Shown here piece after piece: positions 43,196 to 52,022 of a stretch of 64,000 bases of DNA (position 1 is its first letter; every line of letters begins with the position of its first letter). The stretch covers positions 1 through 64,000 of the forward strand of contig CAYPAV010000012.1 of assembly GCA_964408805.1 (NCBI GenBank). The letters run 5' to 3'. Position numbers and translations under genes: made by a program. This DNA comes from CAYPAV01 sp964408805. Lineage in GTDB: Bacteria; Pseudomonadota; Alphaproteobacteria; UBA8366. Below the pieces are notes generated by a model that made no database searches, was not told the DNA's origin, and saw only the letters and a program-made list of their open reading frames with translations.

Positions 43196-43324
43196 GTCGT
43201 TCTCCAAATTCCTCGAATTTCCTACCCGTGTACTTCATCGTCGGGACCCCGACAAGCATACCCACCCCATGGCCGCTTGCCGCCGGGTCGGGCTAGACTA
43301 GGTGAGCTTTAGAGAGGTGGATCG

Positions 43325-44227
43325 ATGACACCCGAAGACATACTGAGCCATGACGCGTTGGTGCTGAGCCGGGCCCAGCGCGAGGCTTATTTCGAGAACG
43401 GCTTCGTCTCCGTCGAGGGACTGATTCCCGCCGACTGGCTGGACCGGTTGAAGGCGGTTTCGGACGATTTCCTGGAGCAGAGCCGGACGGTGGCGCAATC
43501 GAACGAGGCCTATGATCTAGGGCCCGCGCATTCCCCCAAGACGCCCCATGTCCGGCGTCTTCGGGCACCTGTCGACCGGGACCCGATCTTCTGGGAGTTC
43601 GCCAGCAACTCGATCTTGACCGAGGTCGCGGCCGATCTCGTCGGTCCCGACGTCAAGTATCACAGCGGCAAGCTGAACTATAAATGGCGGGGCGGCGGCG
43701 AGGTCGTGAAGTGGCATCAGGACATCAATGCCTGGCCGCACACCAATTACAGCCCGGTGACGATCGGCGTCTATTTCCACGATGCCGGCTCCGAGGACGG
43801 ACCGCTCGCCTGCGTGCCCGGCAGCCACGAGGGCGAACTGTATTCGCATTTCGACGATGCCCACTGCTGGACGGGCGCGATCGGCAAGGAAGACTTGAAG
43901 AAAATCGATCTCGATAGCGCGGTCGAGTCGACCGGGCCCGCCGGCTCCATCGTCGCCCTGAATTGCCGGACGGTGCACGGCTCGATGGAGAACCGATCGG
44001 AGATCTGCAGGGCGTTGCTGCTGAACGTTTTCAGTTCGGCCGACGCCTATACCTGGATGCCGGCACCGACGCCGACCCGCCGGACGGGTGATATCGTGCA
44101 CGGCAAACCCGCACGCTGGTCGCATGTCGATCCCCGGCCGTGCCCGGTGCCGCCGAATTGGGCGAAGGAAGGCTACGGGTCGATCTTCGCCGCCCAGCAC
44201 GACGGCCGGCACGCCGAGGCGGATTGA
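43325..44227 (+). CDS. phytanoyl-CoA dioxygenase (PhyH) family protein, copy 1 of a tandem pair
   Basis: 300 residues with the iron triad His131-x-Asp133 (K-W-H-Q-D) and distal His218 (C-R-T-V-H-G-S). P-L-A-C-V-P-G-S-H-E-G is the PhyH double-stranded beta-helix signature. GAGAGGTGG precedes the start. It hydroxylates an unidentified substrate with 2-oxoglutarate and O2. A paralogue of identical length and aligned catalytic positions follows 24 bases later. Confidence 0.9.
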   Translation: MTPEDILSHDALVLSRAQREAYFENGFVSVEGLIPADWLDRLKAVSDDFLEQSRTVAQSNEAYDLGPAHSPKTPHVRRLRAPVDRDPIFWEFASNSILTEVAADLVGPDVKYHSGKLNYKWRGGGEVVKWHQDINAWPHTNYSPVTIGVYFHDAGSEDGPLACVPGSHEGELYSHFDDAHCWTGAIGKEDLKKIDLDSAVESTGPAGSIVALNCRTVHGSMENRSEICRALLLNVFSSADAYTWMPAPTPTRRTGDIVHGKPARWSHVDPRPCPVPPNWAKEGYGSIFAAQHDGRHAEAD

Positions 44228-44251
44228 AGAAAATCAAATGAGCGAGGCACG

Positions 44252-45154
44252 ATGAAACCGGAAGACATTCTCTCTCACCCCGCGCGGATACTAACCCAGG
44301 CGCAGCGGGAATCCTATTTCGAGAAGGGCTTCGTTTCGGCGGGATCGCCGATTTCGGGCGATTGGCTGGACCGGCTGCAGGCCGCTTCCGAGGAACGGAT
44401 CGAGGCGAGCCGGGCGATCACGGAATCAAACAACGAGTTTGATTTGGCGCCGGAGCATTCCGCCGAGCATCCCCATGTCCGGCGCATCAAATCACCAGTC
44501 GATCATCACGCGACGTTCCGGGAATTCGCGCTTAATTCGCCCTATGGCGACATCGCGGCCGATCTCGTCGGTCCCGACGTGAAGTTCCATAGCTGCAAGA
44601 TCAACTACAAGCATCCGGGCGCCGGCGAGATCGTGAAATGGCATCAGGACATCTGCTTTTGGCCGCACACCAATTACAGCCCGGTGACAATCGGTATCTA
44701 TCTCGATGACGTGGTGGACACGCAGGGCCCACTCGCCTGCCTGCCGGGCAGTCACGAGGACGACCTGATCCCCCACTACGACGAGGCCGACAATTGGACC
44801 GGAACCATCTCGCCGGAGGAGATGGAAAAGGCCGGCGTCGAGACGGCCGAGGCGCCGACCGGCCCCGCGGGCTCGGTGCTAGCGCTCAACTGCCGGACCA
44901 TTCACGGCTCCAAGGCCAACCACACCGATCGCGTGCGGCCGATGCTGCTCTATGTTTACACCTCCGCGGATGCATTCAATTTGACGGTCCATCCGACCGG
45001 CAACAAGCTCTCCGGCGAGATCGTTCGCGGCGAGGCGGCCCGCTATCCGCATCTCGACCCCCGTCCCTGCCCCATGCCGCCCGACTGGTCGAAGACGGGC
45101 TATGGTTCGATCTTCACCTCCCAGGAGCCGGGATCGGCCGAGGGGATGATGTAA
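44252..45154 (+). CDS. phytanoyl-CoA dioxygenase (PhyH) family protein, copy 2 of a tandem pair
   Basis: 300 residues. It aligns without long gaps to the preceding gene (start P-E-D-I-L-S-H, shared H-T-N-Y-S-P-V-T-I-G) and more than half the residues look identical. The iron ligands fall at the same positions: His131, Asp133, and His in C-R-T-I-H-G-S near 218. The residues just after the H-x-D and the C-terminal tail differ, suggesting altered substrate choice rather than simple gene dosage. GAGCGAGGC precedes the start. Confidence 0.9.
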   Translation: MKPEDILSHPARILTQAQRESYFEKGFVSAGSPISGDWLDRLQAASEERIEASRAITESNNEFDLAPEHSAEHPHVRRIKSPVDHHATFREFALNSPYGDIAADLVGPDVKFHSCKINYKHPGAGEIVKWHQDICFWPHTNYSPVTIGIYLDDVVDTQGPLACLPGSHEDDLIPHYDEADNWTGTISPEEMEKAGVETAEAPTGPAGSVLALNCRTIHGSKANHTDRVRPMLLYVYTSADAFNLTVHPTGNKLSGEIVRGEAARYPHLDPRPCPMPPDWSKTGYGSIFTSQEPGSAEGMM

Positions 45155-45314
45155 GGTTCGGGTATCGCATCAAGCGGACTTGCATTTGCGATGGTCGGGG
45201 TCTAGTTCCGACAATTGGTTGTTACCCACGTCACTTCGCGGGCGGAGTCGATTTGGGATACTAGCCTCCAGGGATCGTATCGCTGAATTTTCGGCGTGAG
45301 AGGATGGGTAGGAC

Positions 45315-46134
45315 ATGGCTTCCAAGGAAGGCAAGAAGCAGCTGCTCGGCGCGGATGGTACCGACGATCTGATCGAGGACATGCTGCGGCAGTTCAGCTT
45401 CAAGATCAGAGCGGCCGCGGAATCGACCGAGGGCGGCCTGAGTGCCACCGCCGTCGTGGCGCTGATCGACGATTTCATGCGAAAGGAAAAAGGCGAATCG
45501 CTGGCCGTCATCCACAAGCGCCTCGAGGAGATCATCCGCGAACATGAGCGCGACATCTGGGATCGCACCCGGACGCGGCCGTTCGAGCGCGTCTTGATTC
45601 AACGGTTCTGCCACCTTTTCCCGGCCGAGGGGGAACTCGACGTCGCCGCCGGTCGGGTATCGCGGCGGATCATTCCGGGGTTCCTGAAATCGGTCGAGCA
45701 GATGATCGGCTACGAGCAGGGCGAGCGGTTCCGCCGCGGCTGCCTGAAGGTGATCGACCGCATGAAACGGCAAGAGGGCGATGCCTTTCGCTGGCACGAC
45801 GTCTACGAGCACCGTAGCGCCAACGAACTGGTTGACGAGGCGCTCGCGGCGATGGCCCTCACCTTCGAGGACTATGAACGCCGGGTCATGTGGCTCCTGC
45901 TTACGATCAACGCCCAACTCGTGGCGGCCGAGGCCTATGCCTTCGAGGGCAGCAGCGTCGATATGTGGAAGCTCGATCGCGACGGTCTGGTCGCCCTTCT
46001 AAGCGCGCTCTACGGGCGGCTCGCCAAGCGGGCCAACCGAATCCGGCCGCAAGGACATCGAACGCCGGTACGGTCTCAGGGCGGCGGCCGCGGTCGAGCA
46101 CATCCTGATGCGGCTTGACGAGGAGCAGCTGTAG
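45315..46134 (+). CDS. conserved hypothetical protein, frameshifted near its C-terminus
   Basis: The frame from 45315 (GAGAGGATGG upstream) encodes a soluble, helix-rich protein of unknown family. About residue 240 the coding signal moves to the +1 frame. The written frame continues with Arg/Gly/Pro-rich low-GC3 codons to a stop at 46118. The other frame gives T-E-S-G-R-K-D-I-E-R-R-Y-G-L-R and a charged amphipathic helix ending at TAG 46132-46134, with GC-rich third positions. One extra base around 46031-46036 would explain this. The cause may be an assembly indel or a real mutation. No family is recognised. Confidence 0.7.
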
Positions 46135-46140
46135 TTCGCG

Positions 46141-47046
46141 TCAGGTCAGAACGGCCCCCGCCGAGAGGTCGTTCTTCTCGGCGAACTCGCCGGCTGCGAT
46201 CTTCTCGCCGTCGGCGCGGACACGGGTGACGCGGAGCTGACCCTCACCGCAGGCGATAACCATTCCCTCGCTGGAAATATTCGTAATTTCCCCTGGCGCG
46301 CCCGACGGACCGTCGACCTTTTCGGAGCCATAGAGCTGAACTTCCTTGTCGGACAGCAGCCCCCAGGCGCCCGGCACCGGATCGGCACCCCGGATCATGT
46401 TGTGCACCTCCGCCACGGGTTTCGACCAATCGAGCCTAACGTCATCCTTGCGGCACCAGCTCTCGTAGGTCTTCTTGGAATGATCCTGGTCGACGCGCGG
46501 CGCCTTGCCGTCGCGGACCAGATCGACGCTTTCGACCAAAGCGTCCACCCCCATCGGGAAGAGTTGATCGAAATAGATCGAGCCAAGGGTATCGTTCTCG
46601 CCGATCGCGCATTCCTTCTGCATCAGGATCGGGCCTTCGTCGAGACCGTTGTCGGGCCAGAAGATGCTGAGGCCGGTCTTCTCGCGACCCATGATGATCG
46701 GCCAGTTGATCGAACTCGGGCCCCGGTGCAACGGTAGCAGCGAGGGGTGATACTGGATCGTGTCCTGGTTCGGCGCGTAAAGCGCCTCTTCCGGCACGAA
46801 AAGGGTAACGAACGCCATCACGCAAAGGTCGGCCTCGAGTGACTTCATTTGGGCCCAGACCTCCGGGTCCTTGTAGGAAGACGGCTGGAAGACCGGAAGG
46901 CCGCGTTCCTCGGCGGCGACTTTCAGCGGGTCGGGCCGTCCGGCGTCCGGCGCGCTATAGACGCCGACGATCTCCTCGCCGCGATCGAGCAGCGCCTCGA
47001 GAACCGATTGACCGAAGGCCTGCTGGCCGTGGAGGATGATGCGCAT
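46141..47046 (-). CDS. formyltransferase-family protein, 10-formyl-THF hydrolase domain-like
   Basis: 301 residues. The sequence follows the N-terminal hydrolase domain of 10-formyltetrahydrofolate dehydrogenase: I-L-H-G-Q-Q-A-F-G-Q at the start, D-P-L then G-L-P-V-F, His100 in Y-H-P-S-L-L-P-L-H-R-G, Asp136 in L-D-E-G-P-I-L, and N-M-I-R-G-A-D-P-V-P-G-A-W. No aldehyde dehydrogenase domain follows. It may hydrolyse or transfer formyl groups from 10-formyl-THF; methionyl-tRNA formyltransferase itself is less likely. GGAAGGAAG precedes the start. Confidence 0.8.
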   Translation of the reverse strand: MRIILHGQQAFGQSVLEALLDRGEEIVGVYSAPDAGRPDPLKVAAEERGLPVFQPSSYKDPEVWAQMKSLEADLCVMAFVTLFVPEEALYAPNQDTIQYHPSLLPLHRGPSSINWPIIMGREKTGLSIFWPDNGLDEGPILMQKECAIGENDTLGSIYFDQLFPMGVDALVESVDLVRDGKAPRVDQDHSKKTYESWCRKDDVRLDWSKPVAEVHNMIRGADPVPGAWGLLSDKEVQLYGSEKVDGPSGAPGEITNISSEGMVIACGEGQLRVTRVRADGEKIAAGEFAEKNDLSAGAVLT

Positions 47047-47167
47047 TGCCGCTTCCTTCCCAAGAAATTACGGGTTGTACTCCCCTAGATCCTTCGTCAC
47101 TTCTATATAGTCCGCGGCCGGGACTGGCCAGAGCACGCCCCCCGGGGCACGGCAATGTGAGGATGCG

Positions 47168-47512
47168 ATGCCGCCGAAACGAAATCCGAAGAAGCTCAAC
47201 AAGCTGCAGCTCAAGACACTGGCGATCCTACAGGAATTCGCCGAGAGCGACCTAGCCGCCCCCGGCGAGAACGAGGGCGAGATCCGGATCGCCCAGCTGC
47301 CTCGGCCGCACATGGACCATTTCCACGTCGGCAACGGCGTCGTCCTGACCAAGGACGCGAACGGCCTTTACAATCGCGGTGTCTGGGCCGCCCTGGATCG
47401 CAAGGGCTTGGCGCGCGCCGGCGTCTTTCCGATGTCGATTACGCTGACCCCCGAAGGGCTGGGCTACGAGACTGGTATGAAAGAGCAGCTCATCCACGGC
47501 GCCGATCATTGA
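47168..47512 (+). CDS. conserved hypothetical protein
   Basis: 114 residues with a very basic start (M-P-P-K-R-N-P-K-K-L-N-K-L-Q) and a central R-P-H-M-D-H-F-H-V-G motif with three His. An L-T-P-E-G-L segment lies near the end. It resembles small alphaproteobacterial proteins without a known role. It overlaps the convergent Sua5 gene by 7 bases. The His cluster might bind metal, but this is only a guess. Confidence 0.6.
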   Translation: MPPKRNPKKLNKLQLKTLAILQEFAESDLAAPGENEGEIRIAQLPRPHMDHFHVGNGVVLTKDANGLYNRGVWAALDRKGLARAGVFPMSITLTPEGLGYETGMKEQLIHGADH

Positions 47513-48462
47513 GAAGACGGCCCGGCGGCCGCCCGGCGCAGCCGGTCGTTGATCGCCCGGCCCAGCCCGTTCTCGGGGATGGGCACGACCGCGATTCCGG
47601 CCCGGCCGCGGCTGTCGAGCGCGTGCAGGTATCCGAATAGATTTGCCGCCGCCTCGACAAGATCGCCCGCCGGGCTGAGGTTGAGATCGGCATCATCGAA
47701 TACACTACCAAATCCGAGCAGAGCTTCACCGTCGGCGGCATGGTCCGCGTTCATCCGAAGCGGAGTCGCCGGGGCGTAATGACGAGACATCATGCCGGGC
47801 GAGCGCGGCGCATCATCGTCGCTCCCCGCGATCGCGATCTCTTCGCCCAACAATTCCGCCAGCGCTTCCAACGTGATCCCACCCGCACGCAGCAAGACCG
47901 GTCTTGGCGCCGACAGGTCAAGAACCGTGGATTCGAGGCCCACCGCACAGGCCCCGCCGTCGAGCACGAGCGAGACCTCGTCGCCGAACGCATCTCCCAC
48001 ATGGCGAGCCTCGGTCGGACTGAGGTCGCCGGACTTGTTGGCACTCGGCGCCGCGATCGGGACCCCGGCTTGGACCAATAGTTTCCGCGCCAGCACGCTC
48101 GACGGCAGGCGAAGGGCTACGGTGTCGAGACCCGCGCTAACAAGACGCGACAAGGGGCAGTCCGTTGCGCGCGGCAGCACGAGACTGAGCGGACCCGGCC
48201 AAAAGGCGTCGGCGACCTCTCTGGCGCGCACGTCGAAGACGGCAAGGGATTCGGCGGCGGCGAGATCGGGCAGATGCACGATCAGCGGATTGAACGCCGG
48301 CCGGTTCTTGGCAGCGAATATCGCCGCCACCGAGGCATCGTTCGTCGCATCCGCACCGAGCCCGTAAACGGTCTCGGTCGGAAACGCGACGAGGGCGCCC
48401 GCGCGCAGCAGATCGGCCGCTTCGGCGAGCGCGTCGTCGTCGATGGGGACCGTTCTTGCCAT
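47506..48462 (-). CDS. L-threonylcarbamoyladenylate synthase, Sua5 type
   Basis: 318 residues. The YrdC core has F-P-T-E-T-V-Y-G-L-G-A-D-A, A-A-K-N-R-P-A-F-N-P-L (KxR motif) and A-P-S-A-N-K-S-G. Then come the Sua5 linker S-P-G-M-M-S-R-H-Y-A-P and the C-terminal Rossmann-like domain. It makes threonylcarbamoyl-AMP for the t6A37 modification of ANN-decoding tRNAs. The start is M-A-R-T-V-P at 48462; no strong ribosome site is seen. The gene is divergent from the tartrate/malate dehydrogenase gene. Confidence 0.93.
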   Translation of the reverse strand: MARTVPIDDDALAEAADLLRAGALVAFPTETVYGLGADATNDASVAAIFAAKNRPAFNPLIVHLPDLAAAESLAVFDVRAREVADAFWPGPLSLVLPRATDCPLSRLVSAGLDTVALRLPSSVLARKLLVQAGVPIAAPSANKSGDLSPTEARHVGDAFGDEVSLVLDGGACAVGLESTVLDLSAPRPVLLRAGGITLEALAELLGEEIAIAGSDDDAPRSPGMMSRHYAPATPLRMNADHAADGEALLGFGSVFDDADLNLSPAGDLVEAAANLFGYLHALDSRGRAGIAVVPIPENGLGRAINDRLRRAAAGPSSQ

Positions 48463-48596
48463 GCGGCGGGACTTACAGCGCGCCGCCCGATATCGCAATC
48501 CCCGTTCCAATGTCGTCGGCGCGACGACCTTGCCATATTGCGCAGCCCAGGCCGCTCGACTACCTTCCGCCGGCCAGAAATCGAGAAAGGTGCCCC

Positions 48597-49676
48597 ATGT
48601 CCGAGCAGCAGAACGTCAAGAAATTTGGAATCTCCGTGATCCCCGGCGACGGGATCGGCAACGAAGTGGTGCCCGAGGGGTTACGGGTGTTGGAGGCGGC
48701 CGGATCGAAATTCGGCATCGACTACGATTTCTCCCACTACGACTGGAACTGCGAACGCTACGCCAAGACCGGCGCCATGATGCCGGAGGACGGTCTCGAT
48801 CAGCTCGCGGATTGCGAGTCGATTTTTCTCGGTGCGGTCGGATTTCCGGGCGTGCCGGATCACATCTCGCTTTGGGGCTTGTTGATCCCGATCCGCCGAC
48901 AGTTCCAGCAATACGTCAATCTGCGGCCGATCCGGCTCCTGCCCGGTATCACGCCGCCGGTGCATGGCTATGAAACCGGCGACATCGATTTCTATGTCGT
49001 TCGCGAGAACAACGAAGGTGAATACTCCAACATCGGCGGCCGCATGTACGAAGGCACCGAGCTCGAGATGTGCATGCAGGAGAACATCTTCACCAAGAAG
49101 GGCTGCGAGCGGATCATGCGCTACGCCTTCGATCTCGCACAAAGCCGGTCGGCAAAACACCTGACCTCGGCCACGAAATCGAACGGCATCTCGCACACCA
49201 TGCCCTACTGGGACGAGCGCTTCGCCGCCGTCTCGGCGGAATACCCCGATGTCGAGACCGACCAGTACCACATCGACATCCTCACCGCCCATTTCGTCCA
49301 GCATCCCGATTGGTTCGATGTCGTCGTCGGCAGCAACCTCTTCGGCGATATTCTCTCGGACCTCGGCCCCGCGGTGACCGGGACCATCGCCGTGGCACCA
49401 GGGGCCAACATCAACCCCGAGAAGGACTTCCCCTCGATGTTCGAGCCGGTACACGGCTCCGCCCCCGATATCGCGGGCCAAGGCATCGCCAATCCGATCG
49501 GTCAGATCTGGTCGGGTGCCATGATGCTGGAGCATCTGGGAGAGCAGGAGGCGGCGGATGCCATCGTGAAGGCGATCGAAACCGTGCTCTCCGATAAGGC
49601 CGCCCCGCTGACTCCCGATATGGGCGGCAAGGCGACGACCCAGGAACTCGGCCGCGCCATCGCGGACGCGCTCTGA
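48597..49676 (+). CDS. tartrate / D-malate dehydrogenase (isopropylmalate dehydrogenase family)
   Basis: 359 residues: I-P-G-D-G-I-G-N-E-V near the start, R-E-N-N-E-G-E-Y-S-N-I-G-G, G-S-N-L-F-G-D-I-L-S-D-L and E-P-V-H-G-S-A-P-D-I. The W-G-L-L-I-P-I-R and N-I-G-G signature favours tartrate/D-malate dehydrogenase over LeuB or Icd. It uses NAD and a divalent metal for oxidative decarboxylation. The start follows GAGAAAGGTG. A MaoC hydratase gene follows 18 bases later. Confidence 0.9.
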   Translation: MSEQQNVKKFGISVIPGDGIGNEVVPEGLRVLEAAGSKFGIDYDFSHYDWNCERYAKTGAMMPEDGLDQLADCESIFLGAVGFPGVPDHISLWGLLIPIRRQFQQYVNLRPIRLLPGITPPVHGYETGDIDFYVVRENNEGEYSNIGGRMYEGTELEMCMQENIFTKKGCERIMRYAFDLAQSRSAKHLTSATKSNGISHTMPYWDERFAAVSAEYPDVETDQYHIDILTAHFVQHPDWFDVVVGSNLFGDILSDLGPAVTGTIAVAPGANINPEKDFPSMFEPVHGSAPDIAGQGIANPIGQIWSGAMMLEHLGEQEAADAIVKAIETVLSDKAAPLTPDMGGKATTQELGRAIADAL

Positions 49677-49694
49677 CGGACCCGAGGGCAAGAC

Positions 49695-50153
49695 ATGCAC
49701 AAGCGCTATTTCGACGAGTTCGCCGTCGGCGAGGTGTTCGTTAGCGAGGGCATCACCCTGACCGAGGGGCAGATGGTCGAATTTTCGCTGATGTACGATC
49801 CGCAGCCGATCCATGTCGACCGCGAGGCCGCCAAGGCCGGTCTCCACGGCGACCTGATCGCCAGCGGGCTTCAGACCTTGGGGCTCACCAATCGGCTGTG
49901 GGTCTCGATGGGTCTGATGGGCGACAACAATCTCGGTGGCCCGGGGATCGACGACGTGCGCTGGCACATTCCGGTCCGCGCCGGCGACACGCTCCGGGTG
50001 AAGACCGAGATTCTCGCGGCGCGACCGTCGAACTCGAAGCCCGATCGCGGTATCCTCACCATGGGATTCACGACACTGAACCAGCGCGACGAGGTCGTGA
50101 TGAGCTATCAATGCGTCGATATACTGAAACGAGACCCGGACCGTGTCGATTAG
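49695..50153 (+). CDS. MaoC-family hot-dog dehydratase
   Basis: 152 residues with the hydratase-2 motif: Asp35 and His40 in Y-D-P-Q-P-I-H-V-D, preceded by F-D-E-F-A-V-G-E and followed by I-A-S-G-L-Q-T-L-G-L-T. The family hydrates or dehydrates (R)-specific enoyl-CoA substrates or related acids. GAGGGCAAG precedes the start. It is probably cotranscribed with the upstream dehydrogenase and perhaps the deaminase. Confidence 0.9.
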   Translation: MHKRYFDEFAVGEVFVSEGITLTEGQMVEFSLMYDPQPIHVDREAAKAGLHGDLIASGLQTLGLTNRLWVSMGLMGDNNLGGPGIDDVRWHIPVRAGDTLRVKTEILAARPSNSKPDRGILTMGFTTLNQRDEVVMSYQCVDILKRDPDRVD

Positions 50154-50189
50154 ATCGACGGGTTCGATCAACAGACGGGGAGGCTAGCC

Positions 50190-50660
50190 ATGGCACACGA
50201 TCACGATCACTTCATGGACATCGCACTCGAGGAATCGCTGAAGGCCGAGGCCGCCGGGAATTCGCCGATCGGGTCCGTGGTCGTTCGCGACGGCGAGGTC
50301 ATCGGCGTCGGACAGAACCGGGTCAACTCGGATAACGATCCGACCGCCCATGCCGAAGTCGATGCGATCCGCGATGCCTGCCGCAAGCTGGGCGTGACCG
50401 AACTTCCGGGTGCCGTTTGCTATACCGCGATGGAGCCTTGCCCCATGTGCTGTTGGGCAATCGAGGCAGCGGGCTTGGCGGGCGTGGTGATGGGGGCTCG
50501 CCACTCCGATCTGGCCGATGTGAGCCCGCGCGACTATGGCGGCTACCGGGTCGAGGCGCTCTTGGAGATGGCGGGGGTGGAATATGATGTCGTGACCGGC
50601 ATCCGTCACGAGGAATGTATCAAACTGAGACGGGACTGGCTCGCCGCACAAGAGAGTTAG
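50190..50660 (+). CDS. nucleoside/cytosine deaminase-family protein
   Basis: 156 residues with the zinc deaminase motifs His54-Ala-Glu56 and Pro-Cys84-Pro-Met-Cys87. A His-rich start (M-A-H-D-H-D-H) may help hold metal. The family includes guanine and cytosine deaminases and tRNA adenosine deaminases; the C-terminus here (G-I-R-H-E-E-C-I-K-L) is not that of TadA, so a free-base or nucleoside substrate is preferred. GGGGAGGC precedes the start. Confidence 0.88.
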   Translation: MAHDHDHFMDIALEESLKAEAAGNSPIGSVVVRDGEVIGVGQNRVNSDNDPTAHAEVDAIRDACRKLGVTELPGAVCYTAMEPCPMCCWAIEAAGLAGVVMGARHSDLADVSPRDYGGYRVEALLEMAGVEYDVVTGIRHEECIKLRRDWLAAQES

Positions 50661-50679
50661 GAATTCGCCGAGGGTTCGC

Positions 50680-51279
50680 TCAACGGACCGGATTTTCCGG
50701 CCCCCGCCCGCGGAAACGGTCGATAAAGGCGGCGGCGGCGGTATCGTCGAACGGTAGCAGGTCGAGATGCTGGTTCCAGGCATTGAGCACGACCTTCGCG
50801 CCGAGACCCGGCATAGGGGTGATGACGATCCCCTGCCAAGCCCCGCCATAGAGCTCCGCCCATCCACGAAGCGTTGCACTGACCGCCTCGCCCGGCGTGT
50901 CCACGTAGATCACGATATGCCCATGCTCTTGCGCGTGGACCAGCATGATCGGCGGCTGCGGTAGATCGTAGATTCCGGGGCGGGTCCAATCCGGGGCGTG
51001 GATACCGGATGTCGGGAAGCGGCTTTCGTAGCGATGGCCTTGGCCTGGCCGCAAATGACCGCCGCCGAGATTGGGTTGCGGCTTGACCATGGTGAGTTTC
51101 GGAATACCGGCCGCGGCAAGTCCCAGAAACGAATCTTCCTTTTGCGTGTCCTGCCACCAGGCGAAGCCGAGTGCGAAGGCGCCGACCAGGATCAACCCGT
51201 GGACGACGCGGCGTGGCGTCGCCGATTTGGGCGTGGGGGCGACGGCGGGTTTCGCCCGCTTCTTCGATTTTCTAGCCAT
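50680..51279 (-). CDS. DUF3105 membrane-anchored protein
   Basis: 199 residues. A basic lead (K-S-K-K-R-A-K), one membrane segment (about 25-42), then a periplasmic domain with G-G-G-H-L-R-P-G, F-P-T-S-G-I-H, L-V-H-A-Q-E-H-G-H-I-V-I-Y and L-N-A-W-N: the DUF3105 pattern with conserved His residues that may bind metal. AGGAC precedes the start. The function is unknown. It is convergent with the deaminase gene. Confidence 0.8.
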   Translation of the reverse strand: MARKSKKRAKPAVAPTPKSATPRRVVHGLILVGAFALGFAWWQDTQKEDSFLGLAAAGIPKLTMVKPQPNLGGGHLRPGQGHRYESRFPTSGIHAPDWTRPGIYDLPQPPIMLVHAQEHGHIVIYVDTPGEAVSATLRGWAELYGGAWQGIVITPMPGLGAKVVLNAWNQHLDLLPFDDTAAAAFIDRFRGRGPENPVR

Positions 51280-51323
51280 GTCGGATTGTCCTTGTGTTTG
51301 TCCGTGTGATCGACGGGACGCGC

Positions 51324-51887
51324 TCAGCGGGCGAGCGCCTGTCCGACTTTGGTCGCCATGGCGTCGCCGAATTTTGCCGCGACATCGGCGACCTTTTCCG
51401 AAGCGGTCTCGAGCATGCAGTCCCGCCCGCAGCTGGTCGAGGTGCCGTGCCGCCGGCTCCGCGATTTGTGCTTGGCCAATTGCCGCGACCCCTTCCCGTT
51501 CATCGCCGTCGCGTCGATCCAGATATAGAAATCATTGCCGGTGGGCCGGCGATGCATCGAAACGAAAATCTGTATCCCGACGATCGCGTCGACACGGGCA
51601 CCGCGCTTGGCGACGGTGGAGACCCAATCGTCGATCGTCCGACCGCGGGCACCGGGAAGATAGGTGCTACTCTCCTTCACCGAAAAGCGCCCCTTCCGAA
51701 AACTCTCGGCGATCGCCGCCAAGGCGTTCCTGAATACCGGGTCCCGTGCGGGAACGCTGCTAGGATCGCTCCGGTCGGGGGCCAGTAAGACGCTCCGGTC
51801 TTGCGCCCCGGCATCCGCAATTCCGCCAAGCCCGGAAAAGGTCAACGCCAAAAGAAGAACGAGGCCGTATCCGCCATAGGATTTCAT
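51324..51887 (-). CDS. secreted hypothetical protein
   Basis: 187 residues with a signal peptide (hydrophobic 6-22, then A-D-A-G-A-Q-D). The mature part has no recognised domain. It contains F-Y-I-W-I-D-A-T-A-M-N, a basic K-H-K-S-R-S-R-R-H stretch and Cys residues in S-C-G-R-D-C near 150. The start at 51887 follows GGGAGAAA; a longer frame to 51920 lacks this. It precedes the DUF3105 gene on the same strand, so the two may be cotranscribed. Confidence 0.65.
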   Translation of the reverse strand: MKSYGGYGLVLLLALTFSGLGGIADAGAQDRSVLLAPDRSDPSSVPARDPVFRNALAAIAESFRKGRFSVKESSTYLPGARGRTIDDWVSTVAKRGARVDAIVGIQIFVSMHRRPTGNDFYIWIDATAMNGKGSRQLAKHKSRSRRHGTSTSCGRDCMLETASEKVADVAAKFGDAMATKVGQALAR

Positions 51888-52022
51888 GCCGTTTCTCCCA
51901 AACCCGCCGATCCCCGCCAACCACCGCTATATAGGAGAGCCGCTGCAACCCTACAAGCAGCCTTCGGATCGCCTATCCTTAGCTATAGAATATCCGACGC
52001 CATAAGCCGAGGGAATGATCGG

